DNA of 64,000 nucleotides from Siphonodentalium dalli (lineage: Eukaryota > Mollusca > Scaphopoda > Gadilida > Siphonodentaliidae): the NCBI GenBank assembly GCA_032622095.1, contig CP136061.1:21210991-21274990 (forward strand), read 5' to 3'. Under the pieces are notes generated by a model that did no database searches, was not told where the DNA came from, and saw nothing but the letters and a program-made list of their open reading frames with translations. Shown in pieces: positions 31,661-41,500 of this stretch. Both the position numbers and the translations under genes were made by a program. Numbering within the stretch: the first letter of the stretch is position 1; every line of letters begins with the position of its first letter.

Positions 31661-32878
31661 TTGTTAAAATGGGTTCGACCAATCAAGAAATGGCATTTGG
31701 TGTAAATGGAAAGCTTGAAGTATCAGTTGTAATATTCCAACATGTGCAAAGGAATTTTACGAACTTGGGAGTGTGTTTGCTTCAGTTGAGAGGGAGCAGA
31801 CTATGGACTATGTGGGGTGGGGGGGATCTGGACCATATTTCAAGGTGGACACCCCACTGCTCAACGGAGACCCTCTAGGCTATGTCCCTCTTTATGACTA
31901 CCTGTTTTTAAGTGAATATGACAAGTACTAACTCTTATGGTCTTCCGTTTCCCAGTCTTCCTAGTCTTTACAGTCTGGTGGGCGTCTCCACAGTCATTGA
32001 CTGTCTTGTTAAGTTACACCTTACTTTTCGACTTATTTTGACTATGAAATTCTGTCCGACTTAATAACTTTAACAAATATGAACCGATTTTAATAATTTT
32101 TGGTATACTTGTTTCTCACTACACCATCTCTACATGATACGGCTCAGGGTTGGCTCGGACTGTTTTTCCAAACATTACACTTCATTTTCGACTTATTTTA
32201 CGGATAATGCGGGTTGAATTTGCCACGGTGGGGGGTATGCTAGCACGCGAGTGCACATCTCTTGTTTATTTTTAAGTGATGAATCAGATGCTATGTAAGG
32301 AGATGTTGATGTCTCCTCCATACTCAACAAATGGATCAATCTAGTGAAATCCTTGCATACCCTTGGTTAAGAGGTTCAACTGATTTGCTATGTTGTTGGT
32401 GGGTCTTTCTTGAATACCGTGAAAATGACAACTTTACTAAAACTAACGGGATATTTTCTTAACATTTGCCCCCCCCCCCCCCCCCCCCCCCCCAGCATCA
32501 TAGGAATTTCAGCAGGACCCACGAACATCAAAGCAAATTAACAGGACCACTTAAAGGATGATCCTGGGGTCATTTACATCGAGTCCAACTACTTTAATAT
32601 TTTCCTATATTGATTTCTACAACTTCACTGTTCTCAAATTGTTTTGAATGACTTCATCTTCGTTTTATGACTCTCACGTATGTTTGGACGACCTTCCTTC
32701 TATTCAAGTTCTCTATTGTACTTTATCGTTCTGCCGCATTTCTATAAATATTGAACATGAATGTAGCACCTTTACTCTCAGGTGTCCTGTATTGTCTGGC
32801 TAATGTCGACTGTTTGCTCCTCTCTGCCGTGTTAACATATATTCCATTAACACGATATTTATAAACTATCCTTCTGGG
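31661..32878. other. Intergenic with poly-C tract
   Basis: No gene is identified. At 32010-32260 the phrases ttttcgacttattttgacta and ttttcgacttattttacgga recur about 165 bases apart, suggesting a diverged repeat. A run of about 25 C lies at 32469-32493. Confidence 0.4.
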
Positions 32879-33012
32879 AATAACCACAAGACATGAAATT
32901 CCAATTTGCAGTTATTGGACAACGCTTTGGGTTCATGTGGGGACTTGATTCAAAGCTTGGATTACCCTTAGATACTATAAATAACCAAGGCTTTGAAAGT
33001 GATTGAATTGCC
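32879..33012 (+). repeat. Dispersed repeat family K, copy 1
   Basis: ataaccacaagacatgaaat, aatttgcagttattggacaa, ggttcatgtggggacttgat and tcaaagcttggattaccctt match, in order and orientation, the segment at 34930-35045. Unclassified; about 75-80 per cent similar by eye. Confidence 0.65.
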
Positions 33013-33299
33013 TTAAAGGTAGCTCTAAAAGCCTTGATTTTCCGTGATATACGCACCACCATTAGATGCATAATAATTGAAGATTGAAATATCAATGAAT
33101 TTATTTAGGTCTGAGCTATAGGAACCATGTCGTCTGTTTTCTGGAAAGATATTCCATGAAAGATATGGAAAAAGTTGGCAGTGGGTATTACTGTTAAAAT
33201 AGTCACATCCGTTAAAACCACCATAAACAGAAAGAATATTATGTTATAGACAAACTTTGTAATATCGCATAAATTGTATTTATTGTCATGTTAATATTC

Positions 33300-33590
33300 T
33301 GTGTTATGTAAACAAATGCCATGTAAACAAACAGTACCTAAAGAGTATGTGATAAGCAAAACATTCAACACTCAAACACTGGGAGTACCCAATAAGTTAA
33401 CTTTGGTTAGAAATGCCACCACGTTGTTTACAACATACCAGTGTAAGGATCGAAAATCCTCGCCTCTCAACATTTTGGTGTTTAATGGGTCACTGTGAAT
33501 CACTCCTAAAAACATCATCACAGTGTTGAGTGTTTTGCTTATCGCTTACTTTTTACGTGATGTATATAAACAAACATTCGACTCACACAA
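33300..33590. repeat. Imperfect inverted repeat
   Basis: gtgataagcaaaacattcaa + cactc near 33350 pairs with gagtgttttgcttatcgc near 33525. Atgtaaacaaacag near 33321 pairs loosely with the tataaacaaac region near 33566. It may be a degraded foldback element. Confidence 0.45.
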
Positions 33591-33669
33591 AGTCTGTTCT
33601 GTGGATAATATCGCACCTGTGAAAAACTCATGTTATTTTTGTTTTTAAAGGTTTTAATCTTTACGTCGA

Positions 33670-34115
33670 TTAAAGGTACTCAATCCGATTCGATAGTCCC
33701 CATGTCATCAGATTCCAAGAACAAAATTTTTTTTTTTGAAATGCCGCTTCAGTTATCAGAATCAAGTAATTGCCCAAAAATAATGCTAACCAAAGTCAAC
33801 TATAGTATAAAATTGCCCCAAAACCTGTTATTTATTATTCAAAAAAAATTTGCCGGTTTGTCAAATGTCTGACACAAAAAAGCCACTTGATTTTAGAGTT
33901 ATCATCATCTGCAATTTGGTCCGAGACTGTCTTCTCGTTGGCCGTTTAAAATTATTGGTGGTGAAAAATAATATATTTCAAACATCAATATCTGATCACA
34001 GTATCATCACACTGAGCTTTGATGGGTGGGTTCCTTCACTCGAATCAATATTTTTTACCCCCGAAGCGAAGGAAATAGTATTTTGTGAGCGTTAATTCTG
34101 ATTATGCATCTTTAA
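33670..34115 (+). mobile_element. Family L, TTAA-bounded non-autonomous element
   Basis: It starts TTAAAGGTACTCAATCCGAT and ends gattatgcatcTTTAA, so both ends read TTAAAGrTrC...AATC in opposite orientation. A related rearranged copy lies at 18200-18345. The interior has no protein match I recognise. TTAA boundaries suggest piggyBac-type integration, tentative. Confidence 0.5.
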
Positions 34116-34359
34116 TAAATACACATGTAATTTACAAACAACATAATTTTATTCACTCTGAATTGGTCTGAAATTAAAAAAGAATTTTTGTTTACATTCC
34201 ATATCTTATTTGGCTGTAGTAGCTCCTTGGACTTACCCTAACAGATACAGATTATTTAAAAATTTGCATCGGACAGATACAGAAGTGCACAGTCTTTGTA
34301 AACATACGGTAAACTCAGATTCATACTGATACTGAGTCTATTGCACTCCCATCAACTTT

Positions 34360-34449
34360 TCATTTCTGTACGGTTACGGGCTTCCCCCAAATTACGTCAC
34401 ACCGCGCTAAATATAAATGTAAAATTAGTCGTGATTGACAGGTGTAAAC
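34360..34449 (+). promoter_or_regulatory. CRE-like plus TATA-like upstream block
   Basis: gcttcccccaaattacgtcac (34380-34400) contains TTACGTCA, a CRE-type half-palindrome. A TATA-like taaatataaat follows at 34408-34418. Start ATG is about 40 bases further on. The same series of motifs, with similar spacing, precedes the related minus-strand block (23311-23330 and downstream). Conservation in two copies is the reason for the call; transcription is not shown. Confidence 0.45.
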
Positions 34450-34776
34450 ATGGTCACGTGCCAGTGCCGTCATGGCAGGGTTTGTGACTTTTTGTTCGGC
34501 GGTAGTTTTACCGACAATAAAGGTAAACAGCATCCAGGTTCCAAAATAGAATGTATTTTAAAGACAGATCTGCTTGAAATTATAAAACATGTCAATTTAT
34601 GTGGATTTCTTGGACTTAGAACAATTTCTCTCTTCCGGTATAACATGACGTCATGGATACTATTTTTAACAACCTTTAGCCACACCTTCGGAATTTCCAC
34701 ACCAAGAGCACGTGACATGTTAATAGTTTTTTTATTGGCGCACACATTTCTTAGAGTAAGTTTTGATTGGAGGTAA
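34450..34776 (+). CDS. Candidate first exon with RVCDFLF...GKQHPGSK motif, copy 2
   Basis: From ATG at 34450 the frame runs 108 codons. Residues 4-13 read CQCRHGRVCD, then FLFGGSFTDNKGKQHPGSK and a leucine/isoleucine-rich stretch (ILKTDLLEIIKHVNL). The minus-strand block at 23101 encodes the related ICRVCDYSF...GKLHPRAK. Here the first Cys of the CxxC pair is Gly, though other Cys lie nearby. The frame may not be whole: gtaagt (34756) and ag|gtaaat (34773) are good splice donors. Family not recognised; it could also be a multi-copy repeat or a relic. Confidence 0.4.
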   Translation: MVTCQCRHGRVCDFLFGGSFTDNKGKQHPGSKIECILKTDLLEIIKHVNLCGFLGLRTISLFRYNMTSWILFLTTFSHTFGISTPRARDMLIVFLLAHTFLRVSFDWR

Positions 34777-34917
34777 ATACAAGGAATCCCGGGTTTGGGA
34801 AATGAAAACTGAACGAAAGGTCGTCAGACCCACTATTTTTTATATGTGGGTATGTAGTTTACTCCAGACTGAGAAGTGCACTTGATATAAGCTATTTGTC
34901 GTCGGTCAATGACCGTG

Positions 34918-35075
34918 AATGGCCACTTATTTTTAACCTTGACCACAAGACATGTATTTCAAATTTGCAGTTATTGAACAAGACTTTGGGGTCATGTGGG
35001 GCCTTTATTCAAAGCTTGGAATCCCCTTGGATATTATAAACAACAAATAAGAAAAGTGTTGAAAATTGAAGTGAA
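34918..35075 (+). repeat. Dispersed repeat family K, copy 2
   Basis: Same series of phrases as 32879-33012: cttgaccacaagacatgtat, aatttgcagttattgaacaa, ggtcatgtggggcctttatt, tcaaagcttggaatcccctt, then ggctttgaatgat. It lies about 2.05 kb from copy 1 in the same orientation. Confidence 0.65.
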
Positions 35076-35110
35076 ATGGCTTTGAATGATCTTGGATTTG
35101 ATTGCCATCT

Positions 35111-36036
35111 TGGAGTCTGTAAGGTACCATCTATCCTGGAATCTGTGGGGTACCATCCCTCCTGGATTCTGTGGGGTACGGTGTACCAGTACTCCTGGAT
35201 TCAGAAGGGTACCATCCCTCCTGGATTCTGAAGGGCACCAGTACTCCTGGATTCAGTAGGTACCAGTTCTCCTCGAGTCTGTTAGGTACCATCCCTTCTG
35301 GATTCTGTGGGGCACCAGTTCTCCTGGATTCTGAAGGGCACCAGTTCTCCTGGAGTCTGTTAGGTACCATCCCTTCTGGATTCTGTGGGGCACCAGTTCT
35401 CCTGGATTCTGAAGGGCACCAGTTCTCCTGGAGTCTGTTAGGTACCATCCCTCCTGGATTATGTGGGGTACCAGTACTCCTGGATTCAGAAGGGTACCAG
35501 TTCTCATGAAGTCTGTAGGTACCATCCCTCCTGGAGTCTGTTAGGTACCATCCCTCCTGGATTCTGAAGGGCACCAGTCCTCCTGGAGTCTGTTAGGTAC
35601 ATGTACCATCCCTCCTGGATTATGTAGGGTACCAGTACTCCTGGTGTCTGTTAGGTACCATCTCTCCTGGAGTCTGTTAGGTACCATCCCTCCTGGAGTC
35701 TGTAGGGTACCATCCCTCCTGGATTCTGAAGGGCACCAGTCCTCCTGGAGTCTGTTAGGTACATGTACCATCCCTCCTGGATTCTGTAGGGTACCAGTTC
35801 TCCTGGAGTCTGTTAGGTACCATCTCTCCTGGAGTCTGTTAGGTACCATCCCTCCTGGATACTGAAGGGCGCACCAGTACTCCTGGACTCTGTAGGGCAC
35901 CAGTTCTCCTGGAGTCTGTTAGGTACCATCCCTCCTGGAGTCTGTTAGGTACCATCCCTCCTGGATTCTGAAGGGCGCACTAGTACTCCTGGACTCTGTA
36001 TGGCACCAGTTCTCCTCGAGTCTGTTAGGTACCAGT
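35111..36036. repeat. 26-bp minisatellite, about 35 units
   Basis: The monomer is ggtaccatccctcctggatt + ctgtgg, with common variants ggagtctgtta, attctgaagggcaccag and ggtaccagttctcc. Higher-order groups of two to three units recur. Two sites carry an extra acatgtaccatc (35598 and 35760). Long frames on both strands are repeat artefacts. Confidence 0.93.
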
Positions 36037-36400
36037 CCTGTTATTGATAGACTCCTTTGCATAAATTGGCAATATATTGAACATGTGTTGTTGTGAGGGC
36101 ATTGATGTAGCATTGTATATATAGTATATTACTTGCTGGTGTTACTTCAGATAAGCCTTTTAATAACTGACACTATAAGATCCCTAATTTCAGAGACAGC
36201 TTACGCAGGTCTAAGTCTAAAGGATTATATCACAGATTATTCGCACCTTTGCTGTAAACACACAAGGAATTTTCTATTGAACATATGTTGGCATGTATTT
36301 TCGTCTGCACTTGAACATCCTTTGGAATAAGTTGTAGCAATCGTAAGGCTATTATATTTGAATTTTGGGTTTACAAAAAAATCACCAGAGTAGAAAAAAA
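36037..36400. other. Intergenic, no recognised feature
   Basis: No gene or repeat boundary is seen between the 26-bp array and the next family E copy. Confidence 0.45.
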
Positions 36401-36779
36401 TTAAACTGATGTGAAACACTCCGATAGGGTGATCAAATAGAAATGAAGACTAATCTTGCTCAAAGTAGTTATATTTACGAATATTAATCCAAATTGACAA
36501 CACACATCGTCATTCTTATATATTAATTAAATGCAATGACTCTCGATGGCGAAATAATTTGCATTAGTTTATCGCCAATAGTTGCGTCTCGAATCGACAT
36601 GTAAATATTTACAATTGAGCGTAATTCAGACGATATTTTCTATGTAGTGGTATGGTCGATTTCTTTGAGATTTTCGGCGATGTTAGTGGAATGGTACATT
36701 CCCCAGCTTGGCATACTGCCTGAATACTAACTTATCAGGTTCACACACCCGAACAATTAAGTCCATAGTATGTCTTTAA
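36401..36779 (+). repeat. Dispersed repeat family E, best-kept copy
   Basis: TTAAACTGATGTGAAACACT at the left and gtccatagtatgtctTTAA at the right, about 379 bp. It matches 16561-16880 closely over the left 280 bases and the 17481-17748 fragment at the right end. TTAA at both ends hints at a piggyBac-type non-autonomous element. Confidence 0.65.
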
Positions 36780-37877
36780 AATTGCATTCATCACTTATTT
36801 TATTTCCTCCGAGTCTAAAGTGTGCCACACACAACGCGAAATATATCATATGACAGATATTGGGCATTTTGTCGCACGATCGGCCCCTTAAGGTAATTTT
36901 GGTTTTCTGCGATTGATTTATGCAAAGTAGCCAAACAGATTCAACTATTAATATGATCATGTGGCACTCACATGTATTATTTCACAACAACATGGCATCC
37001 AGCATCCTTCAAGTTGATTAGCAAAGTCAGAGTGGCCAGATAATTTTGCAGGGAGGAAAAATGCATGCATTGATTGAAGCATGGGAGTCATATATCCCTA
37101 GGATATAACTGTAATTGAATACTAAACCAAAACAAGGTGGACATCAGCAAATTGGTGTCTGATTGTGAATTCGTGTGGCAAATTTAAATTTAAATCAGGT
37201 ATACAATACAAACACTTGTAATATTAATAGTTATTGGAAATTCTTATTAAATATCTGCAATAAACACACATAGACCGATATCTATAGCCTATACCATGTT
37301 AATAATAACCCACTACATTCATGAGATAATAAACAACCAGATTGTACGACCTGATCACATCATGTGGGATGTAGTAATCGTTCAATCGTGATAAAACAAA
37401 AGTCGCACGACTAAAATCGGATTGTGTGCACACACCAAATTCACAATCTTACATCGCAAGGGTCTGCGACAAATATCGTGCAACAGATATCACTTTGCAT
37501 GCGGCCCGCTTAATGAACTGAGCAAAAATATTAGCACAAGTAATACTAGTTATTGAGCCAGACTATCAAATAACACTATTTCTGATTGGCTGTAATTGAG
37601 ATTAAATCCCAGAAATTCCCTTGTACACCAATCAGAAGGGCCTTTCTGAACAATTGCAGCACTAGCATAATAGCTAATATTTTAACATACTCCCCGAAGG
37701 CCTTCTTTTGCATCAATTACAGATTCGTTGCACCATTTCATCTAAAATTGATATGTATTAAATTCAAATTAAGATTTTTGTTATCTTCTGACCTAATTTT
37801 ATTTTTTATAAAATGATAAAAATTCAAATTCAAAACCAATTTTATTTTTATTTTTTTTCCTCCTACAACTCTATCTT
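36780..37877. other. Intergenic, no recognised gene
   Basis: No gene is identified. Frames up to 76 codons are AT-rich without domains. At 37320-37500 the phrases attgtacgacctgatcacat and tcgcacgactaaaatcggat look like part of a foldback repeat, but I could not define arms. Confidence 0.4.
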
Positions 37878-38097
37878 TTAACCCTTTCAGTGTCAAGTCC
37901 GATTTTTGTGTCAACCCATATTTCCTTGATCAATTTTCAAATTTATTGATTATAATAATGTGATATCATACATTGATGGAAAGAGCTCTTAGAGCTCTTT
38001 CCATCAATGTATCACATTATTATAATCAATAAATTTGAAAAATGATCAAGGAAATATGGGTTGATACAAAAATGGGACTTGGCACTGAAAAGGTTAA
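37878..38097. mobile_element. Full palindromic TTAA element with PB2-type ends, 220 bp
   Basis: TTAACCCTTTCAGTGTCAAG ... cttggcactgaaaagGTTAA. Both arms carry about 40 bases of the PB2 terminus (cgatttttgtgtcaacccat). The inner part (tgattataataatgtgat ... gatggaaagagctc) is unrelated to the usual hairpin. The whole element is almost one perfect palindrome with its centre at agagctcttagagctct. Confidence 0.9.
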
Positions 38098-38560
38098 AAT
38101 AATTATCCGTAAACCAACAAATAACAAAATAGTGGCCTAAGTTTGCATTGATAAACATCCGACATGAGCGGGTTACTAATTGCTTGTCGGGAATTGAAAA
38201 TAGAAAAATATCAGTGATTGATATTCTAAAATAATGAATTGTTTTGGCAACCTGTCAGGAACAGCAATTAAACTATTTTCTGCTTGAAATGTGTACATGA
38301 TATAATATGCTGTTATATAATAAATTGTTCAAGATTAGTTTCCTTCTTGTTGTATTTCGACACGTGAAACAGGTAGTGAATGTTTTCTTAAGATTTCCGT
38401 TTCTAATTTTCGTCAATTATTTCATTATCTCCCGGCCTTGAGTTGGTTTTTTTGGCTTGCCTGAAGCATAACATCACGGGGAGGTATGCCCATCACTTTC
38501 AGTCTGTGTTTAGTCCGTATGCTGCCAGCATTTTCTTCAAATTACTTCTCCAAAAGACAG
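38098..38560. other. Intergenic, no recognised feature
   Basis: AT-rich; no gene or element boundary is seen. Confidence 0.45.
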
Positions 38561-38655
38561 GGAAGTTTTTGTTTCAATTTACTGTGAATCAACAGAAGTT
38601 TTTGTTTCAATTTACTGTGAATTAACGGAAGTTTTTGTTTCAATTTAAAGTGAAG
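38561..38655 (+). repeat. 33-bp tandem repeat, three units
   Basis: gaagtttttgtttcaattta + ctgtgaatcaaca, three units with the last diverging to aaagtgaag. Confidence 0.85.
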
Positions 38656-38749
38656 ATTCCATGGATAACTGGGATTGAAGTTTATTCAAATGATAGAGTA
38701 TGGAATTTATTTACAGCTTTTCGAGAGTGTAATTTCTGTGATTATCCTT

Positions 38750-39000
38750 CATAATTTCGAAAAAATATATGAATGCTCTCATTTGCCTAATAATCATGTG
38801 GCCTAATAATAGTGATAGGTGAGGATTTAGGCTGAAATTAATAATAGTGATCGGTGAGGATTTAGGCTGAAATTAATAATGGTGATGGCAATTTCACTCT
38901 TTGTCTCAATGCCAAATAACAGTGATCATTGGGAATTTTCTCCAAAATTAATAAGTGCGCTGACACTATTATTAGGCACCTGAGAGTACACAGAACTGCA
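38750..39000 (+). repeat. Dispersed repeat family N, copy 2, with local duplication
   Basis: taatagtgat(a/c)ggtgagg + atttaggctgaaattaa is present twice in tandem (38808-38885). The segment then continues gatggcaatttcactctttg, aacagtgatcattgggaatt, cacctgagagtacac, parallel to 28880-29015. Confidence 0.55.
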
Positions 39001-39013
39001 CTACATGCATGTG

Positions 39014-39485
39014 TTAACCATTACAGTGCCAGGTCCGAGTTTTGTATCAACCCATATACCCTGTGCCAATGCATTCCCTTATATATGCGAGTCGACCATA
39101 GGTCGCCTCGCATATATAAGAGAATGCATTGGCCTAAATTTTTTTTATCATTTGTTATTATTTTTTACAATTTTTTACAATTTTAATAATTTTTTCTTAT
39201 ATTCTTTAACAGACTTATTTTGTAGGTTTAATGCCAGGGAATCTTACGTTTTTCATGGGCATCAAAATTATTACTATGAATACTTGGTGATAGTTTTGAG
39301 TTATAACATGCCACAAAGGTTTTATCCAGTTTGTTTTTAAATTTGCTATAGCATGCTTAAGCATACCCAAAAAACATTCAACCCAAAAAAAGCTTAAAAA
39401 AAAAGTAAAAAATCTTTTTTTAGGGCGATTTTACAGACCGTATATTAGGGCCGATGAGATCGGCCCCTAGCACTGAAAAGGTTAA
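39014..39485 (-). mobile_element. PB2-type TTAA element, full length
   Basis: In reverse orientation: TTAACCATTACAGTGCCAGG ... cggcccctagcactgaaaag gTTAA. The hairpin is at 39066-39133, followed by the PB2 body (cagacttattttgtaggttt, gcttaagcatac). The left TIR has one changed base (ccattac for ccctttc). It shares its right TTAA with the next element. Confidence 0.9.
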
Positions 39486-39801
39486 CCCTTACATGATGGG
39501 AGCTGCACTGGTACAGCAACAACGATCCTGTGCGAGTGCATATATAAGTATATAAGAGAATGCACTGCCTTGCAAGGTCAATGTAAATATTGTTAGGCCA
39601 ATGTATTCTCTTATATATGCGTGTCTCCCATAAGAGAATGCGCTGGCCTACAATGTCAAGGTAAATATTGTTAGGGCAATGTATTCTCATATATATATAT
39701 ATATACGAGGTACCCTATGGTAGACTCGGATATATATAAGAGAATGCATTGGCACAGGGTTTTTGCAAAATTTCAGTAAGCTCTCGTCATGGAAGGGTTA
39801 A
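39482..39801 (+). mobile_element. PB3-type TTAA element, back to back with the previous
   Basis: TTAACCCTTACATGATGGGA ... ctcgtcatggaagggTTAA. Three partial hairpins with tatataag arms are joined by aatgtaaatattgttaggcc spacers, including a short (at)n expansion near 39690. The left TTAA (39482-39485) is the same four bases that end the PB2 element. Confidence 0.85.
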
Positions 39802-40334
39802 ATTAATCAGCTTCAATTTATGGCACAAGAGCAATCTGGTAAGGATAGGACAGGAGGCCACAGGTGTCATACATCTAGAGTGACTGTCGGCCAATAAAAC
39901 ATGTGTTGTATTTATTACACTGTCACACATGACCTATTTAAGTTCAAGTGGCATTGTCTTCTTAATTGTCATTTAATTATGTGCCTTTTTCCATTTCACA
40001 AATATCTGTATAACAGCTCGAAAACTATGGAATGGTGACACAGGATCGAGGTAGTTTTCAGTATTAAGCGTATGATAAAGAAAATATTCATTTTTAATTC
40101 AATATATGCCATATACATCATCCATTTATCACACATCTGTTGTCATATTCTTAGTTCCAGCCTTAGCATGTGGTAATTTCTGACAGTTTGCTCTAGTGCG
40201 ATCTTTGATTCTCCATGGAGACATGACATAATTACGTGGATTAATCCTTCCTCCATCTGCTCTCATGCGATAATCACTAACCAAAAACAACACAGTGCAG
40301 CTCTATTTATTTACTACCTATATGGCCTGTCTGC
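39802..40334. other. Intergenic, no recognised feature
   Basis: No gene, array or element boundary is seen. Confidence 0.45.
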
Positions 40335-40508
40335 TACAATAATCCCCTAAATAATCGACTCCTTAACCACAGCAGGATTATGGGTAACTTTTCAGGATTT
40401 AGTCGGGAATATGGCTTGTTGCAACAAGCCATATTTCCGACTAAATCGTGAAAAGTTTCCCATAATTCTGCTGTGGTTAAGGAGTCGATTATTTAGAGCA
40501 TTACTGTA
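40335..40508. mobile_element. Tc1/mariner-like palindromic MITE, copy 7 (centre deleted)
   Basis: TACAATAATCCCCTAAATAA ... GAGCATTACTGTA. The centre is reduced to ggcttgttgcaacaagcc, removing about 45 bases of the hairpin tip symmetrically, so the arms still pair perfectly. Confidence 0.9.
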
Positions 40509-40699
40509 TATCAGTGCTATGTACATAAGGGACAAGGAAACTTTTCTTAGACATGTCCAGTGGTTGGTGTTACTTTCAATTTTTTTAACCCTTCTACTGG
40601 GAGATTGCTAATCGATTATCGCCAAAATTATAGTTGATGTGAACTAGTCGACTAATCGTTTCAACACTAGATAATAAAGTACCGAGTGATCATCAAATC

Positions 40700-40951
40700 C
40701 AAGCCTTGAAATAGTGTGCCTGTCATTTGCAGAATGAGGTCCCCAGAGGGTGAATTTAGTGATGCTACCCCGCATAGCGGGCTATCATCACCAAATTCAC
40801 CCTCTGGGGACCTCATTCTGCTTACACCTCAGCAGAATGAGGTTATCAGAGGGTGAATTTGGTGATGCTAGCCCGCTATGCGCGGTAGCATCACTAAATT
40901 CACTCTCTGGGAACCTCATTCTGCAAATGACACACACTATTTCAAGGCTTG
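40700..40951. mobile_element. Family C double-hairpin hAT-like MITE with 8-bp TSD
   Basis: The termini CAAGCCTTGAAATAG and CTATTTCAAGGCTTG are flanked by ATCAAATC at 40692-40699 and 40952-40959. Two inner hairpins each pair cagagggtgaattt with its complement. The outer arms also pair, so the whole can fold as a cross. An 8-bp duplication fits hAT. 252 bp, non-coding. Confidence 0.92.
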
Positions 40952-40959
40952 ATCAAATC

Positions 40960-41500
40960 ATTTAGGTTTAGTCACCCATGCTCCTGAAGCCTCAACACCT
41001 TATATCAATGGTTCTAAAATCAGCGTTCGCTACATGTCTGAGCCAATAATCAGTGGATGGAGATACATATTCAGTTCAGACCGAACAGCTTAAGAAATCT
41101 ATTGAATAACGGCCAGACATTACAATAAGCCCACAATTAAAACGACAAAAGTATCTAGTTATCGGAAATTGTAGGTGTCAGAGCTGGTGCAATTCTTGAA
41201 CTGATCAAATCATTAACAGAAGGAGTAGAAAGTATAGAAGCCACATTCCAATAACATGGTACTGTATAGACAATCCATCCTAACACAGCAGACATTCTAC
41301 TAGGCTAATCCAATTTCCTATCCTTCCTTACATCGAATTCAATATCCATCACAAAACCATTGATTCTCCTAGCAACTTTTTCTAACAGATTCTCTGTCAG
41401 AAGTCATTGATTCATACACACTAACGGTTCCATTGGCATTGAATTTTCAATCAGTTAAATGGAGTCACATAAGGAATTTAAAAGTCTCACTTTAGGCTAT
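40960..41500. other. Intergenic, no recognised feature
   Basis: No gene or repeat boundary is seen. Confidence 0.45.

Noticed and set aside
34470-34745. Minus-strand frame opposite the candidate exon
   Set aside because: It is antisense to the motif shared with 23101-23286; only the plus-strand reading shows the conserved RVCD and GKxHP residues.
35131-36113. Proline/serine-rich repeat proteins on both strands
   Set aside because: They are translations of the 26-bp array; 26 is not a multiple of three, so frames drift and end.
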